From Scleropages formosus (lineage: Eukaryota > Chordata > Actinopteri > Osteoglossiformes > Osteoglossidae), in assembly GCF_900964775.1 (NCBI RefSeq), contig NC_041826.1, positions 17,444,112-17,508,111 of the forward strand: a DNA stretch of 64,000 bases. Reading direction: 5' to 3'. The notes under the pieces are model-generated. The model ran no database searches, had not been told where the DNA came from, and was given only the letters and a program-made list of their open reading frames with translations. Shown here one piece after another: positions 51,306 to 63,300 of the stretch (position 1 is its first letter; every line of letters starts with the position of its first letter). The translations under genes were made by a program, and so were the position numbers.

Positions 51306-51539
51306 GATGTCGGTATAACGCAGAACTCACATTGACTTCTACGCGATTCCATCCCCAAGGTGTTCATGTTTTGTGTCACTGAGTAAATGATCCGAAGTTG
51401 AAATAACACAGCGGCCCAAGGAGGAACACGACGCGCATTTCTCTCGTATGCTTTGTTGTTCTGGAAGTGCCGAGTGTGAGGTTCCATCTTTGCTGTTATC
51501 ATAAAATCTTTTTATTATAAAAAAAGATATTAAGCATGG

Positions 51540-52315
51540 TGACAAGAATGTACCTAAGAAGTGTGCTGGCTATAAAATTTCAGGAGGTGAGCATAAAATA
51601 AAAGCTTTAAAACAAGAAGAAAAGCTTGTTATAAAGCGTTCGAACAAAATGAAGGAACAAGATATTGTTTTCGCAACTGGCTTAAATAAGTCAAAGTTCA
51701 AGCGATTTTCACCTTTTTTCAAGGTAAAGTCCTATATTTACCGTAGCACTTGTTTTTAAAGTGTGCTAACATTTTTTTAGGATTGTCACAAAATTGGCAC
51801 TGCTTTGGTTACGAGTTTAAGTTTTAATCGGTCAGGCCGAAAACTATTTTTTTCATAAGCTGTCATTTTCACTGTGTCATTTTCCGTAACGCAAGCTTTC
51901 ATAGTAACACATCTATTGTGCTATTGCATAAAGCACTACTGTTAACGGTAATCACACTTGTAAGTTCCCATTTTCTATTCATACTTTGTTCACTATAGTA
52001 CTGACTGCAGTATTCTTTTTATTTTTATTTGAAGAAAATAGTTTTTTTTAATTTTTTTTATTTTAATGTTTACTGATCGTGGATAACGTATGCTTTCAGA
52101 TACAGGCAAACTGAAGCAAACACAGTCTCACGGAGTTCCTACAGACAAACACAGAACAGATTGGAAACAGCAGTCAGGTAAAATTTAAAACATGTTCTAA
52201 TTGGCGGTGTTGTGTCTTCCCAGAATTAAGTCGTTTGGGTCCAACTCGAATTTTACAATAAAATGCTTATTTCTCTCTTTCAGGTCCAACTCTAGACAAA
52301 ATTGAAGCCAAGACA
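51540..52315 (+). other. Exon-like blocks of unknown origin
   Basis: A plus-strand open stretch (about 51535-51723) reads KNVPKKCAGYKISGGEHKIK, then a Lys-rich continuation ending KSKFKRFSPFFK exactly at a donor (AAG|GTAAAG at 51724). Two more blocks have good splice sites: 52100-52178 (TTTCAG| ... CAGTCAG|GTAAAA) and 52285-about 52331 (TTTCAG| ... |GTAAATGG), and together they read to TGA as ...GPTLDKIEAKT. Frame does not carry from the first block into the second, so a single coding transcript is not shown. It could be an unrecognised small gene, spliced hcfc2 3' UTR, or a noncoding RNA. Confidence 0.3.
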
Positions 52316-53062
52316 TGAACTGGGCTCATTGGTAAATGGCTTAAAATATAGTTTTATATTTATTTTTTTTAACTATTGTCAGTGTTTGCGTGTGGGCGTA
52401 TACACGTGGACTGGACACGCAAATACTTGTATATTTTTTATCAGGAGTAGTGTTGTTGTTGTTGTTTTTATTTGGTGAACCACATTTGAATGGAGCTTTT
52501 TCCGTTGGACCCAGTTAAGTAACCACTGCTGTTTTGTGACTGACCACTGTTGCTATTTGCCTGGTGGCTTTTGGGGACTCCTCTACCATTGTGTCATACA
52601 CCCTGAAGGTCTATCCAAGCAGTACTTTTCATTTTTCTTACGTGGAAATGTCACACTACTAGCCTTGGATCACTGCTGAAATCAGTCCTTGACTGCCTGA
52701 CAAATTACTTCTTTATGTATGTTTTTGTGCCTTAATATTTAATCTGACCACCACGTGCATGGTCTGTGTTACATACATTGAGGTGTGATTCGTTAGCGTC
52801 TCCGGCCTGTGATCCATCCCGGGACCTTGTGTTGCGAGGCTCTCTGATGGATGTGGTACCTGCTACACCACACTGTGCCACATGCTCTTCCAGCCTCCTC
52901 CTGACACTAGTTTGGTTTATGAATTGACCGTTCAACCACTGACTTTGAGGGTTAGTTGTGTATTGCTATGTCAGCTTCAGATTACTGTCTTCAAGAAAAG
53001 AACATGTCTCCCTGTTCAGTTTTTTTAAAACTGGGTTGGTTATAGGTAGTGATGCCACAGTT

Positions 53063-53275
53063 TTACATTTATTCACTTAGGAGATGCTTTTCTGCAAAGG
53101 GACCTACAATGTTAAGGTTACAATTATTTATTCCTTTATACAGCTGGCTAATTTTACTGGAGGATTTTAGGGTAAGTACCTTGCTCAAGGGTACTACAGG
53201 CAGAGGTGGGGATTGAACAGGCACCTTTTAGATCCAAAGGCAGTAGCTCTAACCACTACGCTATGGGCTGTCCCG
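53063..53275 (-). repeat. tRNA-derived SINE (family A), minus orientation
   Basis: The reverse family body is complete: TTTACATTTATTCACTTAGG at the left, CTGGCTAATTTTACTGG block, and the tRNA-like head ending TAACCACTACGCTATGGGCT at the right. Confidence 0.88.
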
Positions 53276-54470
53276 TTCTTGGGTTATCAGTTTGAATCCT
53301 GCAATGTTCACGTGATCGTCCTTGTTTTTGTGTGTTTCCGGAGGATTGCTGGATTAATGCAAGTTTGAGCCATCAAGCACATTTTATATATAATATATTT
53401 TACTAAACTGCGTCATATCCATTTAGGAAGTGCAATATCCATTAGAATACATTGACAGTAAAATAGTGTTCAGTTTTGCTGCAGGGTGGAGGCTGTTGAA
53501 ATCTGAGCAACTGAAAAGGGAAAGAATGTGTAGAGTAACTGTAAAATGACAATACCATGATTTTAATTTTAAAAAAGTATATGTGATGCAATTAATATGT
53601 GCCAGTTTAATTTGATGTGCCACAGTGAAGAGGCCTTTTCCATTAATAAAACCAGTGGGTTGGTACCATACTCCACTGAATGATTGTTGCTGCATTGCAA
53701 AGCATGACGTTGCTCCATGGGCAGGTGGAAATAATATCTTCCAAACCCCAAAACAGGGAGCTCTCTTTGCAGGCAGGTCTCTCTATTACAAGGCTTTTGG
53801 TGCAAAACCCATTCAGGAAGTTTACTTTTTTTTTTTTTTTTTAAGTGATGCTTAATGTACTTGTTAAAATTTGTGCAGCTCAGTGTATGGGGGGGGGGCA
53901 TTGGTGTCACCAGTGCAGTGACTGACCTGTCCCCCCTCCTTTGCCTCTGTTTAGTCTGCCCTTATGGGAGATGAGTAGGAGAGCTATTCTTTTTTTTCCT
54001 GTTTAGTTGCTATGGATAGCATTTCACTCTGACAGCCAGCTATATTTTGTTGGTAATTATGTAGCTGTTTCACAGAACATTCTGACCTACTGTATTCTGA
54101 TGTCATTGATGATACAATGGTGCTGAACATAGCTTTATAAAATATTGTGCATTACTGAACTACTACCACCCCCCCCCCACACACTGTGTAACATTTACCA
54201 TGAATTGTATAATACAAAATGGTATTTACACCAAGAGCAGATTCTGCATACATTGCAGTGTTTGAAAAGCATGTACCTAAATTTTAATAAAAGTACAGCT
54301 GTAAGCACAGTATTAATGAAACATTTTGTCCTTTAGACCCAGATACCTTAAATGCTACATTTTAAAAAGGTTGCCAAATGTAAGTGGATGTGATTACCCG
54401 TGGAGTGTTCCTACATGGGACAAGAGGGGCTGACTTGAACTTTTTTTTTTTTTTTTTTTTTAAATAAAGT

Positions 54471-54476
54471 TTTATT
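54471..54476 (-). terminator. nfyb polyadenylation signal (AATAAA on minus strand)
   Basis: The plus strand reads TTTATT, about 490 bases beyond the nfyb stop. It almost abuts a plus-strand AATAAA at 54463-54468, so the same short stretch could end transcripts from both strands. Confidence 0.65.
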
Positions 54477-54968
54477 ACTGAAAGGTATGTCTGCTATAAA
54501 TAGACCAGAGGGGTAGGACATTGCATTTTTATTAAAAGGATTAACACAAGTCACTTCACTCATTACAAAAAACAATTTAATATCAAATTAAGAGCAGTGA
54601 TCCCCTCACTGGTCACAGGGAAAGGGTATTTTTCCTTTAAAGAAAGGTATCCTACAGAAGGGATACTGTCTCCTTTAAGAGTCCCACTGCCATCTGACAA
54701 ACTTCAATTAAACTCTCAAAAGGTACTGTACAAATGCAGTTTGGGGAGAGAGGGGAAATATTTATTAAAAATATGCATAGCTACTGCCTGGACTTTAGTT
54801 GTCATTTGATGATACATTGGAGAAGTTCTTCAGATGAGACCATGAGGTAGTACTTGCCCCTCATAAGGCTCTGTGATTGACAGCCACAATGGAACCTCAC
54901 CTTCATCTCCTTCCCCACTCACTTCCCCAGCATAAAGTCATATGCTCCAATGCAGCTACTAGTCCTCA

Positions 54969-57900
54969 TCACGAGAACTGGATCTGCTGGACCCCAGGGA
55001 TCTGCTGATGGGGAAGAAAAATGGCCACCATTACCAAAACCACATCTGAGTGAGACATGTGTTACAGTAGTACTACGTGTATACCAAAAGACAAAGTTTC
55101 TTTGATGGAACAAAATCACAGCTTCAGACTCTCCTAATTCAGTCCTGTTCTACAGCTGTCACATACTACTACTTGGCAGGGACTGGCCTTTCTATCCATC
55201 TCAAGTCTGAATAGTCAGTGCCCAAATTGCAGGTGCACCGATTACAAAAACTGCTTGGTCTCACCAAAAGGCAAAGGAGGCCTTGAACCCCCAATGGCTA
55301 TTTCCAACTGTTAAATGGAGGGGAATGCATAATGGTACGGGTAGCCATCTCATGCTAGGTCCGATGGTTGCTCTGCATGGTCATAATAGTCCAAAGAGAG
55401 CATTTTACAAGACCAGGTGCAAGTACTTTTCCCTCAAGATGTTCACATTATTTCAGGATAATGCTCCCATACACACTGCTAACAGCTAAAATACCTTCCA
55501 AGGACTCCCAATAACCAGATCTAAACACCACTCAACCTTTATGGAAAGCTCTGGAGCAGAGTGCAAAACATATTTCCACCTCCCTCACCCCTCAAAAAAC
55601 CAGAGGGTTTTCTTGTATAACAGTGCTGCAATTCAGGATTGTATGACAGCATTCTAAGAACTGAAGCTCTTAAGGCAAAGGGTGGCCCTACTCCTTATGA
55701 GGTCCATCATATTAATATACTATTTTGTGTACTTGTTATTTTGTCAAATCCCTGTATGTATATCTAATCACAGTTACATATAGGGGTCATGTATGCCAAC
55801 TTGAGTACACGGCATAGCTGGTCTCACCTGCTGGTATGAGGTGGTGTAAACCATGACATTCTGCTGTTGTCCATCTGTCGTTATGAGTCCTGTGGGCAGT
55901 TGATTTGCTACAACAGAAAAGTCCTGTTAAAGCAGTGGACGGGGAGGGGGAGATTCCCCACACCTAGCTGGGAAAAGAACGCCGCACAAGCAGACGCCAA
56001 CTCACTGAAGCTGTCATCCGTGAGTTCTTCGCCGATTCCCTCAGACACAGCTGCTATCCCCTTCTCCCCCTTCATGGCCTAACGAATAGAGTAAAACAGC
56101 AGTTATAAATATAGGGTAAATAGCTGTAGGTATCTTAACGTTGTAAGTCGCTTTGGAGAAAAGCATCAGCTAAATGAGTAAATGTACCAATAATGTTGAA
56201 AGAAGCCAACTAGTGTCACTTTGTGATACGAGCAATGAGAACATTACAGAAGGCAAAAGCCACACTCCAATTAGTCTGACAATACAAAAACACAATCTGT
56301 ACAGTCTGCTGCTTAACCATTAGTTTATAAAAGGAAAAAAAAAAAAAGCTAAATCCAGAAGTCTGCTCTGAATGCACATGAATGACATCAAGCATTCCCA
56401 AGTTTGGAGTTAAAGGGAAGGTATGTATAAAAGTGAAGAGATACCTCTCTGAACTTCTGCAGGTGAAGCTTGAGTGGCTCCACATACATGTCAAAGCCCA
56501 GCGTGGACATAGCAAACAGGATGTCTTCCCCATTGATGGTCTTCCTCTTCTCCTGGTGGCACCGCTCACTAGCCTCAGAGGTGATAAAGCTGATGAACTC
56601 GCTCACACACTCTTGGACGCACTCCTTGGCGTCTTTCGCGATCTATGGACAGAGGAGGAGTGAGCTTGGATACCAGGCAGAGTAAATAATTCTGGGTCCC
56701 TGCTAAACTCGACCTCACTATAACAGCCAGATGTATCAAATGGGCTGCTGCTTTGAGTAAAAGTATCTGCAGAGCAACATAAAACACTGCATAAGGGTTT
56801 TGTTATTAGAATTACAAAGAATAACTGCTATGGTTATGCAACATTGTGCACCTCAAATTTGTAAAATAGTCTCGTCCCGCAACAGCACAGCGCATTTGTT
56901 CAGATAGCAGGAGAAGAGACAATGGAGAGACAGGACACCCACTGCCAAGTGAGTACCAGGTAATATCAAAAGTAGCAGCTTGCTTGGACTGCATACTGAG
57001 GGGTGTCTGGTCTGGATCTGCTACCTTTCCAGTTGGTGGGATGGCGTTCTTCATGATTCGGGCAACGTTGGCAATGGGAAGGTAAATGTCCTGCTCGCGC
57101 AGGTTGTCTTTGCTGCCGTTGCTGTCCTCGTGGTCATTTAATCCCTCTTCACCATCATCTACAGTGGAACAATTGCAGGATTAACAGAACATGACTTGGT
57201 GATGGAGGCAAACCCTTTATACAGCACAAACTAAGAGCAAACGTCTCAGTCTGATACGCACTGATTTTCCATTTGGTATTTAGCAGCTCAGTGGCAGCGT
57301 GGTGTTTAGTACTGTTCGCTTACCACATGTGGGCTGTTGGTTCAAATCCCACTCCAGCTGTAGTGCTCCTGACCAAGGTTATTACCCTGAATTACCCTGC
57401 TGAGTAAATGCGTAAATCATTTTAAAGCTGATAATATAACGCTGCAAGTGGCCTTGGATGAAGACACGAGTTCCACTACAGTTACTGTGCCAAGAGTGTG
57501 AGGCACACGAGAGCCACCAGTGGAGTCTCCTTTTGTTGTCCCACACCTTGGGGTCCTCAAATGATCACACCCAAGTCTCCCTTTAGTAGGAGATTCACGA
57601 TTTGGGCAGCAGTGTTTACTTACACTGCTACTAGAGTGTTTGGGCTGCTCCCTTGAAACCTGTTCAAATCCCCCCAACCTGCTGTAGCCTTGATCACAGT
57701 CCATACAGTAAAAATACCCTTCTGTAAGGATTATTGTAAAGTTAATTAAATAGTTTCCTTGGACAAAGGTGACAAAATGACTAATAAGGATGAATAACAG
57801 CTGCAAGATCAATCTTGTTTTCAAATTACTGACATTTTAGGACATTAAAAGCAGAATATAACAGGCAGCTAACTGCATTGACAGACATCTATATTTAATC

Positions 57901-58593
57901 ATTTATCTGATGCTTTTCTTTTCAAAGCAACTTAATGTTAATCTACTTACAACAATTTATCCATTTATACAGTTGGGTACTTTTACAGGAGCAATTTAGG
58001 GTAAGTACCTGGCTCAAGAGTACCACACCTGGGACCTTTGAATCCAAAGGCAGTAGCTCTAACCACTACACTACCAGCTGTCCCAGTACTGGGTGGTCCG
58101 TTAAAGAGGAAGCAGAACAGGGTCCCTTCCCAGCCAAGGAGCCCAGTCGCTGTTGTCAACTGCTCTGTCTGAGCTGAACATCATGTGTAAATCACACCTA
58201 GAGCTGCTATGCTTGGACCCAAAGGTCACAGGTTCGAGTCTCACCTCTCTGGCTGTACTCAGTACTGTAGTGGTCTGGAGCAAGGTACTTACTCTAAAAT
58301 TACAACAGGAAAAAGTTACCCAGCTGTATAAATGGGTAAATAACTATAGGTAGATTAACATGATTGTAAGTCGCTTAGGAAAAGCGTCAGACATGTTCAA
58401 GTGTCACTCATCGCGTGACTCGATAGAAGATGTAACATTTTTACAAGTGTTCTCGCGGGCAACACGCTGGATGTCCCGGATGTTGAGCAATAACGGTACC
58501 TTCGTGGGGCTGCAGCACAAAGTGTCCCGGTGGGATGTAGTCGGCGGGCAGGGCGAGCTGCGCGGGGTCCGTGGTCGAGCTGTCCGCGTCCAT
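54969..58593 (-). CDS. nfyb: Nuclear transcription factor Y subunit beta (6 coding exons)
   Basis: This is the histone-fold B subunit of the trimeric CCAAT-box factor NF-Y, which pairs with NF-YC and recruits NF-YA. Coding exons on the minus strand: 58593-58500, 57158-57025, 56642-56445, 56078-56006, 55907-55828, 55001-54969. They give 203 residues (human 207), all phases consistent. The histone fold runs from [20 protein letters not shown] through [20 protein letters not shown] to the [20 protein letters not shown] block and is almost unchanged from human. Flanks are the acidic N-terminus MDADSSTTD and the Gln-rich end [13 protein letters not shown] 58593 sits directly after an acceptor (TTTCAG), so an upstream exon is at least 5' UTR; human starts MTMDGDSS, and an extra Met-Thr from that exon is possible. 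Confidence 0.97.
55220..55740 (+). mobile_element. Decayed Tc1/mariner-type transposase remnant in nfyb last intron
   Basis: The plus strand shows transposase blocks in order: a [14 protein letters not shown] block near 55308, [11 protein letters not shown] (55453-55485; the second catalytic Asp region), [15 protein letters not shown] in a shifted frame near 55515-55560, and a KGWPYS-like end near 55680. Stops and frame changes show it is old and dead. Terminal inverted repeats were not identified. Confidence 0.7.
56105..56187 (+). repeat. Family A SINE, 3' fragment
   Basis: Only the tail is present: GGGTAAATAGCTGTAGG, GTAAGTCGCTTTGGAGAAAA and GCATCAGCTAAATGAG. It lies just upstream of the fourth coding exon of nfyb in plus coordinates. 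Confidence 0.75.
57285..57470 (+). repeat. Diverged family A SINE in nfyb intron 1
   Basis: It has a GCAGCGTGGTGTTTAGTAC head, B-box-like TTGGTTCAAATCCC, and AAATGCGTAAATCATTTTAA. A second, poorer copy may lie at 57610-57740. Confidence 0.65.
57894..58086 (-). repeat. tRNA-derived SINE (family A), minus, in nfyb intron 1
   Basis: The reverse body runs TTAATCATTTATCTGATGC to CACTACACTACCAGCTGTCC. It lies head to head with the next copy at 58200. Confidence 0.85.
58198..58392 (+). repeat. tRNA-derived SINE (family A), plus, in nfyb intron 1
   Basis: It has TAGAGCTGCTATGCTTGGAC, B-box-like CACAGGTTCGAGTCTC, ACCCAGCTGTATAAATGGG and the GTAAGTCGCTTAGG tail block. Confidence 0.85.
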
Positions 58594-60324
58594 CTGAAAC
58601 ACACGGTACACGGTGCCCTCACACACCTCTCACAGGCCGGGTGTTCCCATTTCACGAGTGTGTATTTTCGGGCCAAAAATGGGTGCTTCGCTGCATTCCT
58701 TTTCCCCTCACCCGCCATTATTATTATCATCGCGAGAGCGGAGACGTACCTCGCGCTCTCAGCTCTGAGGCGTTCATTAAAAAGTCCATCGTGTCCAAGT
58801 CCCCTTAAAATATGTACGAAACCAAGGGTGTGTGTGTGTGTGTGTATATACACACGTGTGTAAATGTATATGTAATAGTAAAGGGCTGGCAGAACCCCTG
58901 TCCCGAAAAACGCTAGGTTCCTTTGTTCACAGGGTAAAACCGAATAAAAAAAGCGGGTCCTTGACCTGTGTACCACCTTTTATATATATATATGCTCACC
59001 GCATTATTATTACCTGAGTTTAAATTTGTGATTAGCTAAACACTCTTAATTGTCAGTTAAGCCCTCGCAAGGCGCAGAGACTGGAACTTGGCGCGCGGAG
59101 CTAAAATAACAGCTGTAAAAGGTAGAGCGCGCCGAAGCGCCGGCGTGCACGTCGAGTGAGCGGGAGCGCGCACAATCCCGAGGTGCCCGAATAAAATCTC
59201 CTTTTGCTGCACGACGATACCTTAAAATAACACAGATACTAGCTGTTTGCGAAAGTGAAACCGCAGCTGTACTACGACGCGACGAAGGAATGTGTCCAGG
59301 CTGTGCGCGGAGCCCAGGCCTCCTGCTACTACTACTGCTGATATTGGCGCTCAAAACCCAGGCAGGACCCATGGCCGCGTCGGACACGAAAAAGTTTCAC
59401 GCTCGTCAACCCTGCTCGGCGCTTCCTGCTCCCCACAAATACAAGCGAGCCGCACTCGGACACGGCCATTCGAGCTACCGCGAAAGCGGGTAACAATCAT
59501 TGGCCGGAGCGGCGCACGGAGTCGCGGTGCAGCCCTGGTTGGTTACCTCCTCGAGCCGGCCGTGTGGTTGGACAGAAAATGGCTGCGAATGAGCCAGTCC
59601 GAGCGCGCAGCTCGGCGCCCGCCGTCACTGCTACTACTGGCCACAAGGGGGCGCGTCTCCGTGTCCATATCGCCTGGCAAGCGCAGGCGCGCTGTCAGAA
59701 ACGGTGCAGCAGCCGACGGCTCATGCGTTAAAACAGCCGCGGGTTTTCTTTCGAGAAGCAAGGTTTGGACCTGTAACTGGCTGGGATGTGTCAGGAGTCT
59801 CACAATTAATCTGTGTTTGTTTGTTTGCGCCCTCCCCCCTCGCCTCGTGAGCCTCACCGCGCTGTACTTTATATATTGTAATGTGTTTTGGAGAGGGTGT
59901 CATACCCCTCTTAACCACAAGATGTCGCCTTTGAAAGAAGCAAAGTGCCTTTCAGTCTCCAAATGAGGTCCGCGGAGCGAAGTGCCCGTTCCCAAATAAC
60001 TAGTGACCCAGGGCTGACCTTGATTCGGCGTGCCCGTTGTCTGAAATAAATATAAATGGATGGAATAAACATCAAGACAGCATTATCAGCTCACATATGC
60101 GCACGTGGACTGAACGTGCAAGCGGTGAGACTCTACGCAAGGGCTCAAAAGGCGGCTGTCACTTCGGGACGCAAAGTAATTAAAAAACACTGCAGGTTTG
60201 ACGCTACTCGATAGGCGCACCTGTTCCTTTCTGGAGGTCCGCCTGTTATTTATTCTCCTGCCTTTGATCTCCGAGGTGAGATGAATTCTGGCGCAGGATG
60301 AGTAAGAGATAGGTGTGTGATGCG
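58594..60324. promoter_or_regulatory. Divergent CpG-rich region between nfyb and the thioredoxin reductase gene
   Basis: CpG-dense sequence from about 59050 to 59760 probably holds the nfyb noncoding first exon and start site. A CCAAT box on the minus strand (ATTGG at 59499-59503) lies within it, so self-regulation by NF-Y is possible but inferred. A (GT)n then TATATA run lies at 58828-58870. The long plus-strand open frame 59292-59966 is a composition effect. Confidence 0.5.
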
Positions 60325-63300
60325 ATGGGCAACACGGTGCGCAGGGGGATCGCTCTTCTCCTGGACCAGACCCGCGTCCGAAGTGTCCAGAACTCCGCCA
60401 CAGGTGGGTCGCAGTCTCTGGTGTTTATGCGTTTTTGTTCAGCACTTAACGAGTTAAATTTTTCTCTTGGGAGACATTACATTTCACCAGTGGTCTAATA
60501 ATATTAAGACTGATTGATTGATCACTTATTTTCCTCAAGATAATGCTCTTACAGTGTCCCACAGCCTAATATATACTTCTATATTGCTGCATTGCATATG
60601 ATAGCTGTGTAAATCTGTTTAAAACACGCTTTTTTTTTTTTTTTTCTCGATGGGTCCAGGGCAGAAGCGCAAATATAACATCTTTCAAACAGTAGTTTTA
60701 TTAATGTGACTTCTTGTCTTCGGGGGACATTCTTGTTTTCAACGGTCAAGTATCAGAAGCATATAATCCTCACTTGTCGCATAACTCGAGACACAAACCT
60801 GTTCTGGTTTTGTTTGTGATTTGTGAAATACTGATTTGTATCGTCTCCAGATGAACAAAAGACAAATCACAATAGAGCGAGCAGTTTCCAGTCGCAGCCA
60901 CCAGGGCGCGCTGTTGCACAGAAAATGGGCTCTGCGTGGCGGACTCAGACCGTTAAAGAGTCGATAAAATTGATTTTAAAATGCAGAACGTTTACTCTTG
61001 TTAACACTTAATTGTATACCCTGAATTTATGCAGGAATCCTCAAAGGTGTTGGAATCCTGCGAGCAGATTGAACTGTGAGCCACTTTATAACCGCATGTT
61101 CTCTCCGGCTTGGCGCATTGGCCTGGCTGTGGTCCATGTGAGACCCGGTATCAAAACCATAACCATAGCTGCATGGCTTTAAAAGACTTTTCGGGGGGCA
61201 GTCTGCCAAATTGCTGGGTTTCTCAACAAAAACCTCTGTACCTATGAATGAACGGAAAGACTATGGGCACCATGTGTTTTGTGTTGATTGAGCTGCAGAA
61301 GACTCAAATGACCAGGAGCTCTCAAATCCACAAACCCCTGGACGAAGAGGTGGGACTCAGCCAGGGGTGAAGAATGGCGAGGAACTTGTGAAACAATTTC
61401 TTTGCCAGAGCAATGTGGTGATCTTCACAATGACATCCTGCACAAGGTCCACACAGGTAACAATGACTCTATCAAAACCACATTTTTACCAGCTGTCCCA
61501 TTATGCATGTAAATGTAAACTTTTTCAGAATGACAGCTAATTTATATTTACATATTTAATTTTTCTGAAATATCCAGCCAGGTTGTATCTCACTTTAAAT
61601 CTTGCTGGAGGCATCAATCCCACATACTATTATAGAATATTCCTGCTACTTTTACCAATCCAGAAGAAAATTGTGTGTAAGTTAGTGCATGAATGGTTTT
61701 ATATGAAAACATTCTGCAGCTTCATACCCTAGTAAACCAAACAACACATTTTCTTGGGGGGCATCCGTATATGTGCATATTTCTACTGATGAGTCCTGTT
61801 TGGTCTATGTGAATCAAGCTGTAGCCAACTCTCCGACTTCAACCATGTCTCCTCCTTGGGGGTTTTCTTTCTTTGAACCGTTGGGAGGTACCCAGGCCAA
61901 TGGTCCTAACTGAGATGACACTTTTCTTTCACGTAGGTGACCGACATTCTTGCCACCATGGGTGTCCCTCACGTCTGCGTAGAGCTTGATAAAAGAGGTA
62001 ATCTCCAATTGTATGAAACAAGAACCCCATGAAAACAGGAGTTCAGGACTAGGTTATAGAGGGGCAGTGCAGTACAGAGGTGTAAAAACAATGTAAACCA
62101 ATACAGTAGTGCAAGCTGTCTTTTTCAGTATCTGTTTCTGTGTTTACTTACAATATTTAGTGGTTTGGTGTCCTGTCAAGGGTATAACTTCACTTCTGGC
62201 GTAGGCTCCAGACTACAGTGACCCTGACCAGGACAAATGATTGCTGAAAATTGGAGGGAGAAAAGATTAAGAAAAAATAGCCATTTTGGTAATAATTACA
62301 GGGGCCTTTTCAACATGGGTTTTATGAACATGCCAGTAACCAGTATACTTATGAACCCTAACCACAAAAAGGTACAAAGACAAATGTATTCAATAAGCTC
62401 AGAGGTTTTGACTCAGCCTTAATTACCTTGGCACTTTTTTTTTTTTTTTTTTTAAAACTGTCACTCTTTATGCTTATGGGGCATATCAGCATTGTGTAGA
62501 TATGTTTTTACTCCACTTCCTGTTGTCAGGTATGTAAGAGGTAGGTACACTCTTCAGTTCAGCGGTGTGTGGATTGTTGTGGGGGTGTTTTGCATGTCTT
62601 GCTGTGATCCAGAAGGACTAAATTCCTGATGCAGCTGTTTGAACTTTGTGTGTGTATATTGTGTGTGTGATCCTAGGAGACAAACAGGAAATCCAGCATG
62701 GCCTGTGGGTGCTCACCCAGCAGAGAGAGCTGCCCTTTGTCTTTGTGGATGGGAAGTATTTTGGAGGTGCTGAAAAGTTTGTGCAGGTACCTGTATGAAG
62801 ACTACCTTTTATTAATTTCTCACACATTTGCGTACTATCAGTGACTAACATAAGTATACCATCTATTTTCAAGGTGGGAGATGGGACATGTTAGAATACA
62901 GAGATTGAGAACTTCAGACTTTTTAAAGACTTTGAAATCCCATAAATAGTGATGTTTTTAGTCTTCATGGGAACACATTTCTCTTTAGTGAAATATGTCT
63001 TTGTGTGGAATTGTTTCCAGTTTTTAACTGCAAACTTTTGCACAGCGCTAACCATGTAGGCACACAGAACTGTGGTCCCTGTCTACACCTGCATGATGAA
63101 GTGAAATAAGGCCATTTCTGACCATTTTTGCTGAGCAGCTGCCAAGCTGAGCGGTGGCTGCACTGCTTGTGGCCCCAGGTGATGACTAGATTAAATCCTT
63201 GGCACACCGCTTCCTGTGCGTTCCTCTTGGGCACTCGTGAAAACTCAAGGGTAGGGGCTCCTGTCAAACCCTGTGACAGGGGTGGAAATAGGGGGATTAA

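Larger units (their letters stand above)
50630..54968. other. Spacer between hcfc2 and nfyb (convergent genes)
   Basis: It holds the hcfc2 3' UTR, a LINE 3' end (50825-51305), unexplained exon-like sequence (51540-52315), AT-rich unique sequence, a family A SINE (53063-53275), poly-T tracts (53823-53842 and 54441-54461) and the nfyb 3' UTR, which should start near 54450. AATAAA near 51597 is one possible hcfc2 end. Confidence 0.55.

Noticed and set aside
50870-51502. 210-residue minus-strand open frame
   Set aside because: It is antisense to the LINE ORF2 remnant; the plus-strand translation is the one with family motifs.
58404-58976. 190-residue minus-strand open frame overlapping the first nfyb coding exon
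   Set aside because: It is in the wrong frame for NF-YB and passes through the GT/TATA repeat.
59292-59966. 224-residue plus-strand open frame between nfyb and the thioredoxin reductase gene
   Set aside because: It lies in CpG-rich sequence where stops are rare, has no recognisable domain and overlaps other long frames on the opposite strand.
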